Shown: piece after piece, positions 11,262 through 23,227 of the stretch | Numbering within the stretch: position 1 is the first letter of the stretch | Layout of the letters: each line of letters opens with the position of its first letter | NCBI RefSeq assembly: GCF_000264995.1 | Contig: NW_006767442.1 | Location: 1,270,634-1,334,633, forward strand | From: Punctularia strigosozonata HHB-11173 SS5 | Lineage: Eukaryota; Basidiomycota; Agaricomycetes; Corticiales; Punctulariaceae | DNA length: 64,000 nt | Direction: 5' to 3' | The notes under the pieces: model-generated | Seen by the model: the letters and a program-made list of their open reading frames with translations, nothing else | Told to the model about the DNA's origin: nothing | Database searches by the model: none | Made by a program: the position numbers and the translations under genes

Positions 11262-12164
11262 TCAAGCTCTGATACCCTGAGTCGAAGGGCCAGCTTGATT
11301 CGAAGGACCAGGCACGTTCTCCTCCTCTGGACGTTCCAGTCCAGCGTGCTCCGCATAGCGCGCGAGTGCTTTCTCGACCTGGCCGATCATGGCCTTCATC
11401 TCGTCGCACCTCTTGTAAATGCCTTCGTAGTACTTGTGCGTCTCCATAATTAGCCCCCGATAATACTCCTCTTGTTCTTTCTCCTCTTCTTCGTCAAGAT
11501 CGTCGTCGTCGTCTTCATCCTCATCGAGGTTGCCCGAGGCAACCGACCCGGTTTCACTGTCCACTTGCTCTTCATGATTCTGTTCTTCGTTCAATTCGTC
11601 GACTTCCTCTTCCGCCTGTCCGTCCTCCTCTGCTTCCTTAGCTTCAGCGAGGGGAGGTTTGGCAGCGGCCCTTCCTCCTCGCGCCGTCCGAGCCTGCTTG
11701 GGATTCGGTGGAGGTGATGGAGGAGGATCGTCCGCCTTCCTCTTGCGGGAGGACTGACGCGTAGGTTCGGGCGTCTCGACCGCTTTCCCTTTCCCTTTCG
11801 ATGCAGGAGGCTCGGCTGCTTTCCCCTTCCCTTTCGTCGTCGGCGCCTCGACCGCTTTCCCTTTTGACTTCGCAGCTGAAGTCTCGACCGCTTTCCCCTT
11901 CGCCTTCGTCTTCGTCGCGGGCGCCTTGACCTTCGCCTTCGCCGTCGGTGCCTTGACCTGCTTTCCTTTCCCCTTCGCTACCGGGGGGTCGACCTCTTTT
12001 TCGGTCGCATTAGCCTGCGTAGCAGCCCTACATACGTCCAGTTAGCCTGACGCTTGGTACGACGCCCCGGTGGCCACCACTCACGCTCTCCGCGGTCGTC
12101 CCGTTCCGCTAGTTGCAGCTGCCGGCTGGGTCTCCTTTGCTTTCGGTGGCTGGCGCGGAGGCAT
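11262..12164 (-). CDS. Lys/Gly-repeat, acidic-tailed nuclear-type protein
   Basis: Uncharacterised 281-aa protein. Exons are 12164-12085 and 12027-11262. The N-terminal half is highly basic with imperfect repeats built on KGKGKAVE plus a short Thr/Ala/Pro spacer, about four to five units. A nuclear-localisation-like SSRKRKADD and a Pro-rich segment follow, then a strongly acidic run of Asp and Glu. The last 70 residues are helical and coiled-coil-like (EEYYRGLIMETHKYYEGIYK). This basic-then-acidic layout suggests a chromatin or nucleolar protein, which is inference only. It lies downstream of Argonaute on the same strand, separated by 386 bp, so a functional link is not implied. Confidence 0.7.
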
Positions 12165-12550
12165 GATATTCAGGAATGAAAGGGGGTGTATGGCAAGGTC
12201 GTCTTAGAGGTTAAGGGAGGTTGTGGCGGGTACTTGAGGGAGGTGTCTCACTCGCGTTCTGTTGTTCCGTTTATAGACGTGCACGCGACAGCAATAATCA
12301 TCTGTGGCGATCGTTTCCTTGTATACAATAATAACAAGCAGACTAGCAGATATATCGCACATGTTCTTGCAAAACAATAACCGGATGGAATACAAATACA
12401 AGGGGATTGAGGGAAGCGTACATGAGGGACAACACACAAAGACTCCACGAGACAGCATAGGCGACAAACTACGACAAACCATAAGCGTACAACATGCTCA
12501 ACAAGACGAGGAGCCGCAGGCTTCGAGATTCAATGCGACAAAACACCACT
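12165..12550. other. Spacer between Argonaute 3' end and Lys/Gly-repeat gene
   Basis: AT-rich spacer serving as terminator of Argonaute and promoter of the next gene. No distinct element is seen. Confidence 0.4.
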
Positions 12551-15500
12551 TCAAATATAGAACATGCTCCCTCGGAGATCAGGGTGGACGCCTACGCAAT
12601 GCCAAAGGATTAAGTGAATTGTGTGAAGAACACTGAGAGTAGGACTCACCGTTCCCCCAACGGGCGGTCGCCTCGTCGAAGACTCGCTGCTTCTCTTCCT
12701 CCCTCGTTCTACGACCTCCGGCAGTGCTGGGAGCGACGCTGCTTTTCTCGTCTCCCAAGTTCAAGAAGTCGTTGATGTAGTATCGTCCGCGTTCGCAGGC
12801 GATGTCGGCGTAGTATGCGGCGGGTATCAGGCTGACAGCTTTCGTCGCGCGTGCATAACTCTGTTATACCGCCTCCAGTCAGACGACCTTACCACGTTTT
12901 CGGATACAGTCACTCACGTAGCTCGCGTCGTGTGTCCCTTTTTGTATACCATCCGCGGTAAGCCTGTTCTCGTCGTAAATGACCGCGTAATGTGTCGCCT
13001 TCACGGTGCCCTGCAGTCCTTTATGTGCCTGCAGATAGAAATCGAACAGATATGGGTCCGTCTACGACGTATTAAGCCAGCGACCATCGGCCACAGACGA
13101 TGTTACTTACGACTCCCTTGTCGACGACGGTCCCAGGCTTGGTATTACCGCCTTGGTCGACGTCCGACAAGACTGTCCCGTTGAACCGTGCGTGATGGCG
13201 CTAAGACGTCATCAGCATGCGTGACCCCAAGCTAACTCGCAAAGTGACGCTAACCTTTCCACAAATGATGATAGACAACGAGGGTCGATATGGTTTGTTC
13301 GGACTGATCCGCTCGAAGGACTTGAGGATCAGCGGGTATTCCTCGACGAGGACCGTGTCGTATTGACCCTGAAGCATGCGTAATTATATATATCCTCGTC
13401 CACATTTGCTCGAGTACTAACCTCGGATACGCCGTCGCGGTATACGAAGATCCGTTCCGGGAGGGCTTGTTTGTTGCTCCGCTGATAGGCTTGCAGACGT
13501 TCGATCATCATCTCATCCAAAGCCGTGATCATCTACGGGAGGCGATTTAGTACCCCGTATGCTCTGAGCCTCAGAACGTTCTCGCACCTCCTTGCGCGTC
13601 TCTTGCAGACGCAGACTAGCTGGGAACTGAACACAATTTTCGTCGACGCTCGCGACGACGGCGGCAACAGATGGAGTACCCCAGACGCTCCGCGGACCGG
13701 GGTGCGTCACGTCCATGCCCACCACCATCGTCTTCTTCTCCTTAAGCCAGGCCATAGCATTCGCATCGAGCAAGTGGTTGATGCCGCCGAGCTTCGTGTT
13801 AACCTTGAGAGCGACGTTCGAGAAATACTGGTCCTGTTGCTGCGGGGTCTTCGGTTTGTAAGAGGTGCCGAGGACCTTATCGAGTAACATGCACGTCGTG
13901 TGCACACCGAGAACGACGTCGCCCAAACGCTTGATCCCCGGATAGATGTAGTTGTCGATTCGGGATAGGAGCACCAGAATAAAGCTCGGCTTCTTCTTAG
14001 GGTCGAGATTCTTGACGATCGTCGTGCGGATGATTTCGATCGCACTGGCCCGGAATGAGTCGTTGGACGCATCGGGAAGGTTGGGCGTAGCGATGATCTT
14101 TGGCAACGCCTGCGGGACGGTCATTCCGGCCTTGCGACACTTGTTCGCGAATCCGGTGACGAGATCAAGGAGTGTTTGGTCATTCGGCCCCGAAAACCTC
14201 CCCTGACCCTGCTCCTGAACGATCAGCACCGCCCAGTTGGTCATGTCGCCTCCACGATGGAATTTGACGTCGAGGATATTCCAGGCGCCGTCGCGAACGT
14301 TGGGCTGGCCCGACCTGTACGAAAGGCGGGGAGGGGGCAAAACCCGCGCGGGGATGGTGGTCATATCACCTGAGATCTCAATGCCGAAGGCGGTGAGCGT
14401 CGAATGGCGCGGTACGAGACCAAGTTTAGGCAGGCCTTCGTCGACGGTAGTCTGCGCGTTCTCGTAGGGCGGGCGACATGCGTAGCGAATCATGTCAGCT
14501 GTCTCGCGGTCCGAGAGTCGACCGGAGTACGGGGTGCCCTCGGTGATCTCGCAAAGCTCTGCGGGGATCCAGACGGGCTCCCTCCTGGCCGGACCAGCGA
14601 TGTCCACCACGGGCAGGTCATCCGCGTGTCGGAGGGGAAGATGGGGGTACTCTGTGATGGCCTCATGTCAGTAAGTAGTAGACCTCGAACAAAAATATTC
14701 GCGTACTCCGCCGGAAGTAGTCGGCCACGGAAATTCGGCCTCCGAGTTCCTCGCAGTTGAAAAACGTCTGACTGGCAGACTTGGTCCCGATGGCCTTGAC
14801 AGGCTTCTTATGTCCGAGGTGGAGCGTACGAACCCTGAGTTTGTCTTTGAATGCCTTGGGCATCCCACCCCGGGATTGCCGGTTGAAGGCCATGATAGCA
14901 TCGGCCAAGTTACTCGGCTCGTAGAAGGCCGTCATGCATACATTGACGTTCACCATCAGCTGCTTGTATACGGGTCGCACGCTGGAGAAGAAGCCTCTGA
15001 GGGCCTCCACGCCCATCCCGAGGGAGCGCTTCTCGTCATCAGATGGGAAGAAGTGTCGGTTACGTCCTACGCGCCACGCGGTGTCGGAGGCGTATTGTTG
15101 CAAAACGAGGTTCAGAGCCGCGGTATATGGCGCGATGTCCAGATTGCGAGCATCGAGATCCCCGTCGGTGTACCTGTGAAAAGGGAGATCGTCTTCAGGA
15201 TCGATCGCAAGGATGGGGAAAATCCATACTTTGTTAATTGGTTCATGTCAAGCTCGCGCTCGAGCCTGATCTCGACGGTGTACCTGGGCGCACCAGGTTT
15301 AGGTCCGGCAGCGGCTTCGTCATAATACTCGACGGGTATTTCGAGCGGTTGGGGCAGCGCCCTGGGCGTGATCATCCGCTGCATGCCATCGTGGGCCACA
15401 CGAGGCCTGTACGTCGCAAACGCGGGCGCGGCGAGCATGATCTCCACGACCCGGCGCACCTTCCCCTTCGCGACGTTCGGCTTCACCTCGATCACATAAT

Positions 15501-15933
15501 CGTAGTATTTCGCGCCCTTGGGCAAGGTCATGCGAAAGAAGTTGGCCCGCAACGTCACGGGCGTGCCCAAGGTGCCGAACCCAGGGCGGAGCGGGCGCTC
15601 GGCCGTCGGCGGAACGGTCTTGAACCGCTGAACGAGCTGCTCGGAGCCCGCGATGTGCTGGTCGATCGTGGCGGGTCTGCCAGCCATGAAGACTTGCGCA
15701 GGCCCACCACGGCCGCCTCCTCGGAAGCCGCCTGGACCACCGCGACCGCCTCCGCCAGGGCCGCCACGACCACGACCGCCCCCTCTGTCGCCAGGCGGGC
15801 CGCCGCGATGGGGGCTCGCTCCTCCGGCAGGAGATGCGCCGCGAGGGCCGCCTCTAGCAGGAGATGCGCCGCGAGGGCTACCTCTGCCCCCGCCCCCGCC
15901 GCCGCGTGCACCTCTGTTTCCTCGACCGCTCAT
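12551..15933 (-). CDS. Argonaute (AGO/QDE-2 type) RNA-silencing endonuclease
   Basis: Predicted small-RNA-guided slicer of the RNA-interference pathway, 981 aa. The nine exons (minus) are 15933-15230, 15173-14707, 14651-13588, 13532-13422, 13368-13255, 13200-13111, 13061-12918, 12860-12650 and 12591-12551. Residues 1-75 are an RGG/Gly-Arg-rich tail. The N domain starts near GFGTLGTPVTLRANFF. The linker and PAZ lie about 235-390, then MID and PIWI. The catalytic tetrad appears complete: D704 (MDVTHPG), E745 (ETRKE), D778 (YRDGVSEGQ) and H874 (THYAVIYDEN). The C-terminus is the conserved VHPDLRGSMFYI, found on a separate 41-nt exon and fixing the 3' end. It therefore looks intact and slicing-competent. 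No Dicer or RdRP gene is in this window. Confidence 0.95.
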
Positions 15934-16331
15934 TGTGTGTAGTGTTCTGGTATGGGGGAGATGATGGTAGTCGATAGCAAAGATGCGATTGCTGTGAGCG
16001 CACGGACCACGCGTGTTAAGTATGCTTCGTGGGCGTCTATGTTCACGAGTCACAGTACGCCAGCGCCTGAGCTAAAAGAAGACGACCAGTTCTTCCGTTG
16101 AATGGACCTTGTATGGACAAGTTACTAGAGAATGCGCATCGATCTCGGTCCATGATCAAGACAAGACGAGGTCGTGGTAGAAAGCTAAAATGAATTTTAT
16201 TCCCACGGCTTTGCCCTCTCAATTTGTGGGATACAACGCGGAGATGCTCTGCATATCGTACTGAATATATGCGCATGGTTACTGTACAAATGATGTAGAC
16301 TACTTGGATCCCTCTCGTTCGCATGTCGAAA
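15934..16331. other. Argonaute promoter region
   Basis: Spacer between the end of the dehydrogenase gene and the Argonaute start on the same strand. I see no clear element. Confidence 0.4.
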
Positions 16332-17802
16332 TCAAGCGGCGCCAACGTGCGCGCCCACTAGAGCGACGGAAGCGCATCAGTTCACGGATACCTTCAGGCC
16401 GAGATAATAACAAAGACTCACTGTTCACATGCAGAACCTGCCCAGTCATCGCGTTCGAGTCGCTGCTGGCCAAGAACACGTACGAAGGGCCCATCTCCGC
16501 TGGTTGCGCAGCCCGATTGTGCAACGGCGTTTGTCCGACTCCCAACCCTTCCATCTGCAAGGCCATCGCAGTCAGCCTTCGACGTCGACGGAGATGACCG
16601 TTCCGTGAAGGCAGAGACTCACGTTTTCCGCGTCACGGCTGCCGGCTTGTAGCGCGGTGATGACGGTACCGGGGGCAACCGCGTTGACACGGATGCCTTT
16701 TGGCGCGAGCTGGAGGGCGAGCGAGCGCGTGAATGTCACAATCGCACCTTTGGTGGACGAGTAGTCGACTAAACAGACCATCGGTCATGTAAGGAGCGTT
16801 GGCAGAGATAGAGCGTGGGATATATGCGTACTAAGTTGCGCGCTGCCTTTGTAGGCGGTGACGCTGGTAGTGTTGATGATACTGGCACCGGCAACCATGT
16901 GTGGTAGCGCAAACCTGGATATATGCGTGCATCAGTGCGAGGCTTGGTAGAGGCGGCGCTGAGACGGACTTGGTGACGGCGATCATCTGGAGAATATTGG
17001 ACTGGAAAGTGCTCCGGACGTTCTCGAGGTCGATTTTCGACAGATCCTTTTCGATGCTGGACGGTGTCCCGTTCGATCATTCGCGTCCCACAAAATGGTA
17101 AGAAGAGCCAACGATACATACATTTGCTTGCTCGCATTGTTGACGAGGATGTTCAGCGTGCCGAATGCCTTGGTGTGCTCGTCGACGACCTTCTTGCAGT
17201 CCGCTTCTTCTTCAAGTTGCGTCTCGACGAGAAGCACCTTCGCGCCTTAGACACAGTCGAACGAGGTATTCAGACCGATAGTCACGTTCAGTGATCGGGT
17301 AAGCCTCACCCGATTCCTCGACCTGCTTCTTCGCGCTCTCCGCATCTTCCTTCTCTTGCGGCAGATACGTTATGGTGATACCTCGTGCGCCTTCTTTAGC
17401 AAAGAGAATCGCCGCAGAGCGACCGATCCCAGAGTCGCCGCCTATACCATGTCACGGATGAGTGAACTTGGACTAAATGCACGTGGGGTATATGCGCACC
17501 GGTGACGATAGCCGTCTTGCCCTTCAGCCTGGGTAGTTCATCAGCAAGCTGCAGAGACCGAATACGTCCCGATTCTTACTTTCCAGCGCCCACGTACTCG
17601 ACGAGATGCGGCTTGCCCTCGTCGTCCCATACTTCTTGCTTGCTGTACTCGAGACCGGCTAGGATATGGGTTAGTCCCCCTGGCGCCCGACTCATCATGA
17701 AGGCATCTTACGATTCATGTCTTTGTCAAGCCCAGGCAGCGACTGCTGCTGCTTGTTGGGCACAGCGACCGAGTACGCGGTGATGACTTCGTCGCCAGGC
17801 AT
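16332..17802 (-). CDS. Short-chain dehydrogenase/reductase (GsiB/YhdF-like subgroup)
   Basis: NAD(P)-dependent oxidoreductase of the classical SDR family, 309 aa. The ten exons (minus) are 17802-17712, 17658-17580, 17528-17500, 17441-17310, 17245-17122, 17056-16970, 16914-16832, 16768-16623, 16554-16422 and 16357-16332. An N-terminal extension with PGLDKDMNPGLEYSKQEV precedes the fold, as in the stress-linked 'glucose/ribitol dehydrogenase-like' subgroup. The cofactor motif is TGGDSGIG. The NNASKQ turn is present. The active site is S198, Y211 and K215 (YSSTKGA). The C-terminus runs YVFLASSDSNAMTGQVLHVN and ends on a 26-nt exon. Substrate unknown. No targeting signal is seen, so it is probably cytosolic. 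Start chosen at the first ATG. Confidence 0.88.
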
Positions 17803-18372
17803 GGTGGTCTTGAAATTTGCTCCAAATTATCGGTTCGATGGGTAGTGTACAGTGCAAAGTCTCAGATTATGCACATCCCCCATCGTGAGGCCCATGATAT
17901 GCGCCATGGACGATGATGAGGACGTCATGGAGAGTGGCGAACTTCATCTTCGTCCCGAGGCTCGCGCGTCGACGCGTGGCTCGTGACGTGGGTTCACCGT
18001 TCTGGCCGTTGACGTCATCATGCGCCTCTCAAGGCTCGAGGCTCGGTGACGCCACCGCAAAGGCACTCCACATCCTCATGCTGCGGCCATACAGCGACTC
18101 AGGGCGGCTCCATCTGACGATGCCTCTACCGCAAGCAGCGCAGAATGAAGACCCGCCGCCGCACAAAGGCCGGTCGGACCGTTATGCGCGATGACGGCGT
18201 ATGGAGTTGGTCTTTGTACGTCTCACGAGGCGACATAAGGTCCGAGACGCCTGAGGGTATATAAGGTGGCCCGGGACATCCTCAGGACGCACCAAGCTTA
18301 CACCCACCCACCCCACCTACCAACCAATCGAATCTTTTACGACTACTTCACGACCGTACAAGACATTTCATC
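17803..18372. other. Divergent promoter region of SDR and small membrane protein
   Basis: Shared spacer between divergent genes. Apart from the TATA box of the plus-strand gene no element is defined. Confidence 0.5.
18258..18265 (+). promoter_or_regulatory. TATA box of small membrane protein gene
   Basis: The sequence TATATAAG lies 108 bp upstream of the ATG, a normal spacing for a fungal TATA promoter with a short leader. It suggests a strongly or inducibly expressed gene. Confidence 0.6.
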
Positions 18373-18706
18373 ATGGTGCGTCTCTTCGATACGCCCGAAA
18401 GGGAATCGTACATGGCACTAATCTTTCCTTCACCAGGGATCCATCATCTCCGCGATCGGTGGCGGCATCATGGCTATCATCTCTGCCATTGCAGGCCTAC
18501 TCGAGGCCATCGTCGGCGCCATCGTCACCGTAAGCATCTGCTCATCTCGTATCGTCATATCGCCCATGCTCACGCCGTTTATCATTCAGGTCATCGTGAC
18601 TATCTTCGATGTTATCATGGACATCATTTGCTGCCGTTGCTTCGGTAGCCGAAGGTCAACCATGCGCACAGGAAGGCGCAGAGGAGGACGTAGTACAGCC
18701 TTCTAA
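18373..18706 (+). CDS. 70-aa small membrane protein, start codon alone on its exon
   Basis: Small hydrophobic protein of a type frequent in mushroom genomes, role unknown. Exons are 18373-18375, 18437-18529 and 18590-18706. The first coding exon is only the ATG, followed by an intron (GTGCGT...ACCAG). The mature reading is MGSIISAIGGGIMAIISAIA, further hydrophobic Ile/Val/Ala segments to IVTIFDVIMDIICCRCFGS, then an Arg/Gly-rich tail. It probably forms one long or two short membrane helices, with a di-Cys that could be lipidated. Reading straight through without splicing gives no hydrophobic start, which supports the split-ATG model. Confidence 0.8.
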
Positions 18707-20371
18707 ACGCTTGCGCTTTCCGTTTATCAAAACAATAGCGAACAATCGACTGTCTTCACCAAATATTGTACTGGAGTTTGTCTAATGCCTATTATACCCC
18801 TTCATCGCATCACTTGGTTGTTCTTGAGCGAATGCAATGACTGTGCTTTATGAACTCACCTTTCGCGAGAATTTCAAGTAAAAGCGTGCATGAAGACGGT
18901 AAATGGAAGAGTGCATGGATGGCAGGCCTTCTTGAATATTGTGCTTCCTTTCATTGCCGAGTCGCTCCAAGCGTTCGAGCAGCAGATCTGCAATGAGCTC
19001 AGTTATCTGACATATTCTTGCGCTGAACCGCATGTTTGCCGCCCGAGCAGCGAACACGAGTGGTTCCGGAGCTCTCGAGGACAATTTGCTCTTGTTTGTC
19101 ATATGCTTTTGATGCCGCCAAATTTCTTCGACGTCTCTCCAACGTTATATACGTCTTGAGTGGCGTGGACCCATCTCCCTTTTGGAACGAGAGCCGAAGG
19201 CGGGTGATCGGCGTCCGTACGCACTGCAACAACGTAGGCCACAGTCCATTGTGTCGCTTGCTTCTCTTCCCAATACTGGACGCAGATTTGTATTCGCCCC
19301 CCATCTCGGGTTTATCTCACTGGTTTTTTTCGGGATGGGTTGAGTTCTTAACGCACCAGATTGGCGGTCTCGCATGGGCTTCCAGGCAGAATAAGACGGC
19401 ATGCGGAGAACAGAGGCAGCTACGGTGGGAGCCGTCAATCGAACGGCCGTCCTGGCTCTCCTGGTTCGCCATCACGACAGGCCCCGTCGTCGCCCCAGCT
19501 CTTCGTCGACACTTGCAGATGGAGAGGTGACTGTGGTCGTCATCACGTTAACCAGCACGACCGGTACTCCGTGGCGAAGTAGATGTGGTAACCTTTAACC
19601 CGCACCTCCTTAGTTTAACACCTGCGTCAGAGCGAGTGCGTCGACCTCGGCTCACTGGGACCGCCGAGACTGTAATTGTGCCACCCGTAGGAAAACGTGC
19701 GGTTGCGGCGACCGGCGTTCCGCCATTGCAACCGCATACCTACCTGTTATTCAGCATTCAGGGAATGCATCGAGTACAGGACACGGGCACTCACCTTTCT
19801 CCAGAAACATGACTTCAGAATGCCATCCCTGTCGAGACAGCCGGAGGTCCCGTGGGGATCATACGCGCGCCTTCCCAACATGAGCCTTCCTGAGCCTTTC
19901 TCAACGTGTGCCGCGAATTCAGGCAAAGATCTGTCCGTGGGACACGACAACGGTCAAGAAATCATGATTATGATTCGCGATGAGGGGCGCCATCGGCAAT
20001 GTGGCGGCGCGGCGGCGGCGCGAGCGCTCAATCGATGCAACCTCAGAAAGTCGTTGGTGTTTCCCGGAAGCGATCTCTCGGAGGAAGGTCTCGCCCTTCC
20101 GTCCGATATCAGCCCCATGATGATCATCCGACATAGATTCCGTGGCGCTGTGGCGGACGACCTCCCTCATTGGATGCGCTGACGGTCGCGGAAGCGAACA
20201 GTGAACAGACACAATTGCGGAGGACCGCCCTCTTCTCAATGTTCTGTTGGCCTGTGGCTTGCATATCTTCCCGTCGACAGAGTCGCAGATCGTGACAACG
20301 GTGTTTTCAGCCGACGACACGATGCACAAAAGAGGACACACATCATCGACAAGTAATGTCGCTGATAAATA
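18707..20371. other. 1.7-kb region without a supported gene
   Basis: Several 60-160-codon open frames overlap on both strands but share no motif or splice logic. A minus-strand stretch near 18860-19050 reads ARICQITELIADLLLERLE, faintly F-box-like, but the rest of the domain is missing. It may be a relic. Confidence 0.35.
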
Positions 20372-23227
20372 TCAGTATGCGACCTCCAGCCTCACGGCGT
20401 CGTACATGATGAACGTCTTCGATCCGTGGACGAGGCCGAACTCGAAGCTGTTACTGCCTTCGACGAGCCAATCGGCTGGGAACTATCACGCAAATTTACC
20501 GCGGTGGATCAGAAGTTGCCCGGTGTTGGGATATGCGTGCATGACGAGGGCGTACCTGGTACTTGTGGCTCACCGCAAAACATGAGATCCCGCTCCGCTG
20601 TACGCAGCTCGAGCTGATATTCGAAGGTATGATCCACTCCAGGGCGTCGTCGCGCCGGTCGTTTACCGTGAGGAACAGTGGGACTAGTATGAATTGGCAA
20701 CATCAGCACACGACGAAGCATGAATCTCGAAGCGTGGGCGAGCGTGACAGAACGACGAATTTAGTGAGCGAGCGCGCGCAGTCGGAGGGGCTGTGGGCGT
20801 GTGGGCGAGCGGGCGACGCGTTACTCACAAGAAGCGAACATCGAAGACGACCAATCCTCGTTCCCGGTGGGGCCGGACACACCCGCGGCGGCAACGGTGA
20901 CCGTCGCGTTCCCGCCGGGCGTGACAATCGCCGACATTGGCGATACGTCAGCAGCCGTGAGGTCGAACCGAATCGTAAAGTTGGTATCCGCCGCGCCGGC
21001 GTACTCTGAGAACTGGCAATAATTCTGGCAAGAGAAGAAACCGAGAAATTGGACGTCAGCCACTCTTAACCCGCGGACGCCGCCCTCCGAGGGAAGGAAA
21101 GAAAGGAACACGATGATCGGGTTTGGGAATATGCATGGGGAGTGATACTGACCCAGTCCTTATCGTAGTCGCTTGCGCCGATTTCAAAGTCGACGCCATG
21201 TGGAAAATCGGCGGTGAAGTTGTACGCGCCCCAGTAGATCCGGTACTCCTGGATATGGAATGACTCGTTCTGGATCCGCTCGAAACCGTGCTTGAACTCG
21301 CCCGCAGTGCGGTCGGGGACGCCGAAGCGCCAGATTTCCGTTCCTGTCGCAACAGAGGACTAGTGAGACGCGTACGCTCAAGTCGCGTCCGAGCTGCCCT
21401 ACCTGCGCTCTCTTCGGTCCAACGCAGGTCATGCAGTTGCGTCTGTTTCCCACTAACCACGGCCACGTTTTGCTGGACGAACTCGCCAAAGACACCTATG
21501 CGGGGGAGGACTAATGATCAACCACCGCGACGGCCGACGGTGACACAACGGACCTTGGCCATACACCGTCAAGCGGTAATTCCCCGGCCTCACATGCTCG
21601 ATCGTCACTCTACCGCCGCTGACGTCCCCCCAGTACTGATACGCCGATAGGTCGAGCACGTTGCTGGGAAAGTCAAACCCCTCCGCGCTCAGAATGGCGA
21701 CGGCGTTCTCGGCGCCGGCAGGCAGCGATATCCGAACGGACACGCTCCCCCGCGAGGAAGGTGGCTCGAAGCCAGGCACGAGGTGGGCGACTGAGTCGTA
21801 AAACTGGCTGAAGTCGGAGTAACCCAAGGCCGCCTTCGACTCCGCGTCGGCGCGAAGGGTAGATAGGCTGACATATATCGGCGTTAGCAGGGCATACGTC
21901 CGAAAGTTTGTATGGAGATACGGTACCTCGCATCTGCGCCTTTGTTGAAATATAGCAGCTGCCGACTCTGATTAGCAGTGCGATCCATAAGAAGCGTGAC
22001 ATTGACAAGCGCATACCTGAGGTCCCCATGTCCGGTCGTATCCCTCGTTCGTCAGATTCGAAGTCGCGGCACCTTGGTGACTGGACGCAAACTGCCAAGA
22101 GTTCGAGCGTTAGCCGGACCAGCCACACGGAGATGGTGAAACTCGCGTAGTAATAGATGTGCGGAATGCGCTGCAGATTCGTACTACCCTCTGGCACCCC
22201 AATCATGCCGTCCAAGAGCAGGTCGTAGTGGGTCGGCCCGCCAAAGAGCGTGTCTTGCGTAACACTAACTAGCCACGCGCCGTATGCCGTGCCGTCCTCT
22301 GCTTTGCCGTAAAGCCCATGGGCTTTTCGATATCTGTACGCGTCCGCCAACATGTACTTTGTCCAGTAAACGGCCGTCTCCTGGACGAAGGGCTCTTCTG
22401 GAGTCATTCCGAGGTACCACGTAGCATCTTGCACCTGGATGGCGGGCGTGATAGCCTCCTGGGAGGGGATCGACACGTTCAATGTTGGATTCGTCGACGC
22501 AGTCTGCCACAAGGTCGTGTTGAACTGGAAGACTTCACGGATCTCCCGTACCGGGATGCCTCCGTCCTCGAACGGAGGGCCAACCGTGTCGTTGTGATAG
22601 ATCAGACGAGCGAAGTTGTGGAGGCCGGTCTCGCCATCTCGGAGGAAGTACCACTGCTGGAATGTGTGACCTATAGGAAGTATTTCCTGAGCAAACACGC
22701 CAGCGTAGGCCTTCCCAGTGCTATCGTGTCCTTGTAGGCTAGGGACGAGAAGACATCAGACAAGGAAACGTTCGACCACACGCGAGCAGAACACACAGAT
22801 TGAACGTCGAGTTGAGACCAACATGGTATATGTCGGACCCCGCCACCTGATAGTCAGTCGGAACGCAATGGCACTCTGTGAAATACTCAGTCAACGCAAG
22901 GTCAATATCGGCAAGTGACCACGACACTCACCGTAGTAACCGCGACCAGACGAATTCGACTGAGGACCTTGCAAATCAAAGCCGTCCAGATGTGCATGTC
23001 CTAGAAAGCCCGTAGTCTTATCTACCCTGCATGCAGCATAATGAACCCGAGGTTAGATGAGGTGCATGACGAAAAGAATCGACGAACGTAAAGGACAGCC
23101 TGCCGTTGTCGAAGGCGAGGAAGGTCGCATTCTCGGTCGCGACAACCTTAGCGAAGGTTTCACGCGTAAGAAACGCGTTGATAACCGCGCATATAGCGAC
23201 AAATCCCAAGAGAAAAGAAGGAGACAT
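20372..23227 (-). CDS. Rhamnogalacturonan lyase (PL4 family), secreted
   Basis: Predicted pectin-degrading lyase that would cleave rhamnogalacturonan I by beta-elimination outside the cell. The twelve exons (minus) are 23227-23088, 23026-22932, 22875-22806, 22738-22129, 22091-22017, 21958-21927, 21867-21554, 21495-21403, 21343-21153, 21024-20829, 20683-20556 and 20482-20372, about 684 aa. The N-terminus is a signal peptide (SFLLGFVAICAVINAFL). The long N-terminal beta domain includes LHNFARLIYHNDT. A fibronectin-III-like middle domain follows (YQYWGDVSGGRVTIEHVRPG, NYRLTVYGQG). The lyase C-terminal domain shows TEIWRFGVPDRTAGEFKHG and ends GSKTFIMYDAVRLEVAY. The exon-4 donor near 22129 is uncertain, because the chosen boundary leaves about 20 residues not typical of the family. 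Confidence 0.83.

Noticed and set aside
15238-15942. 234-codon plus-strand open frame
   Set aside because: Antisense shadow of the Argonaute first exon with its RGG repeat.
19036-19530. Overlapping frames on both strands
   Set aside because: No motif; only a faint F-box-like start on the minus strand that is not continued.
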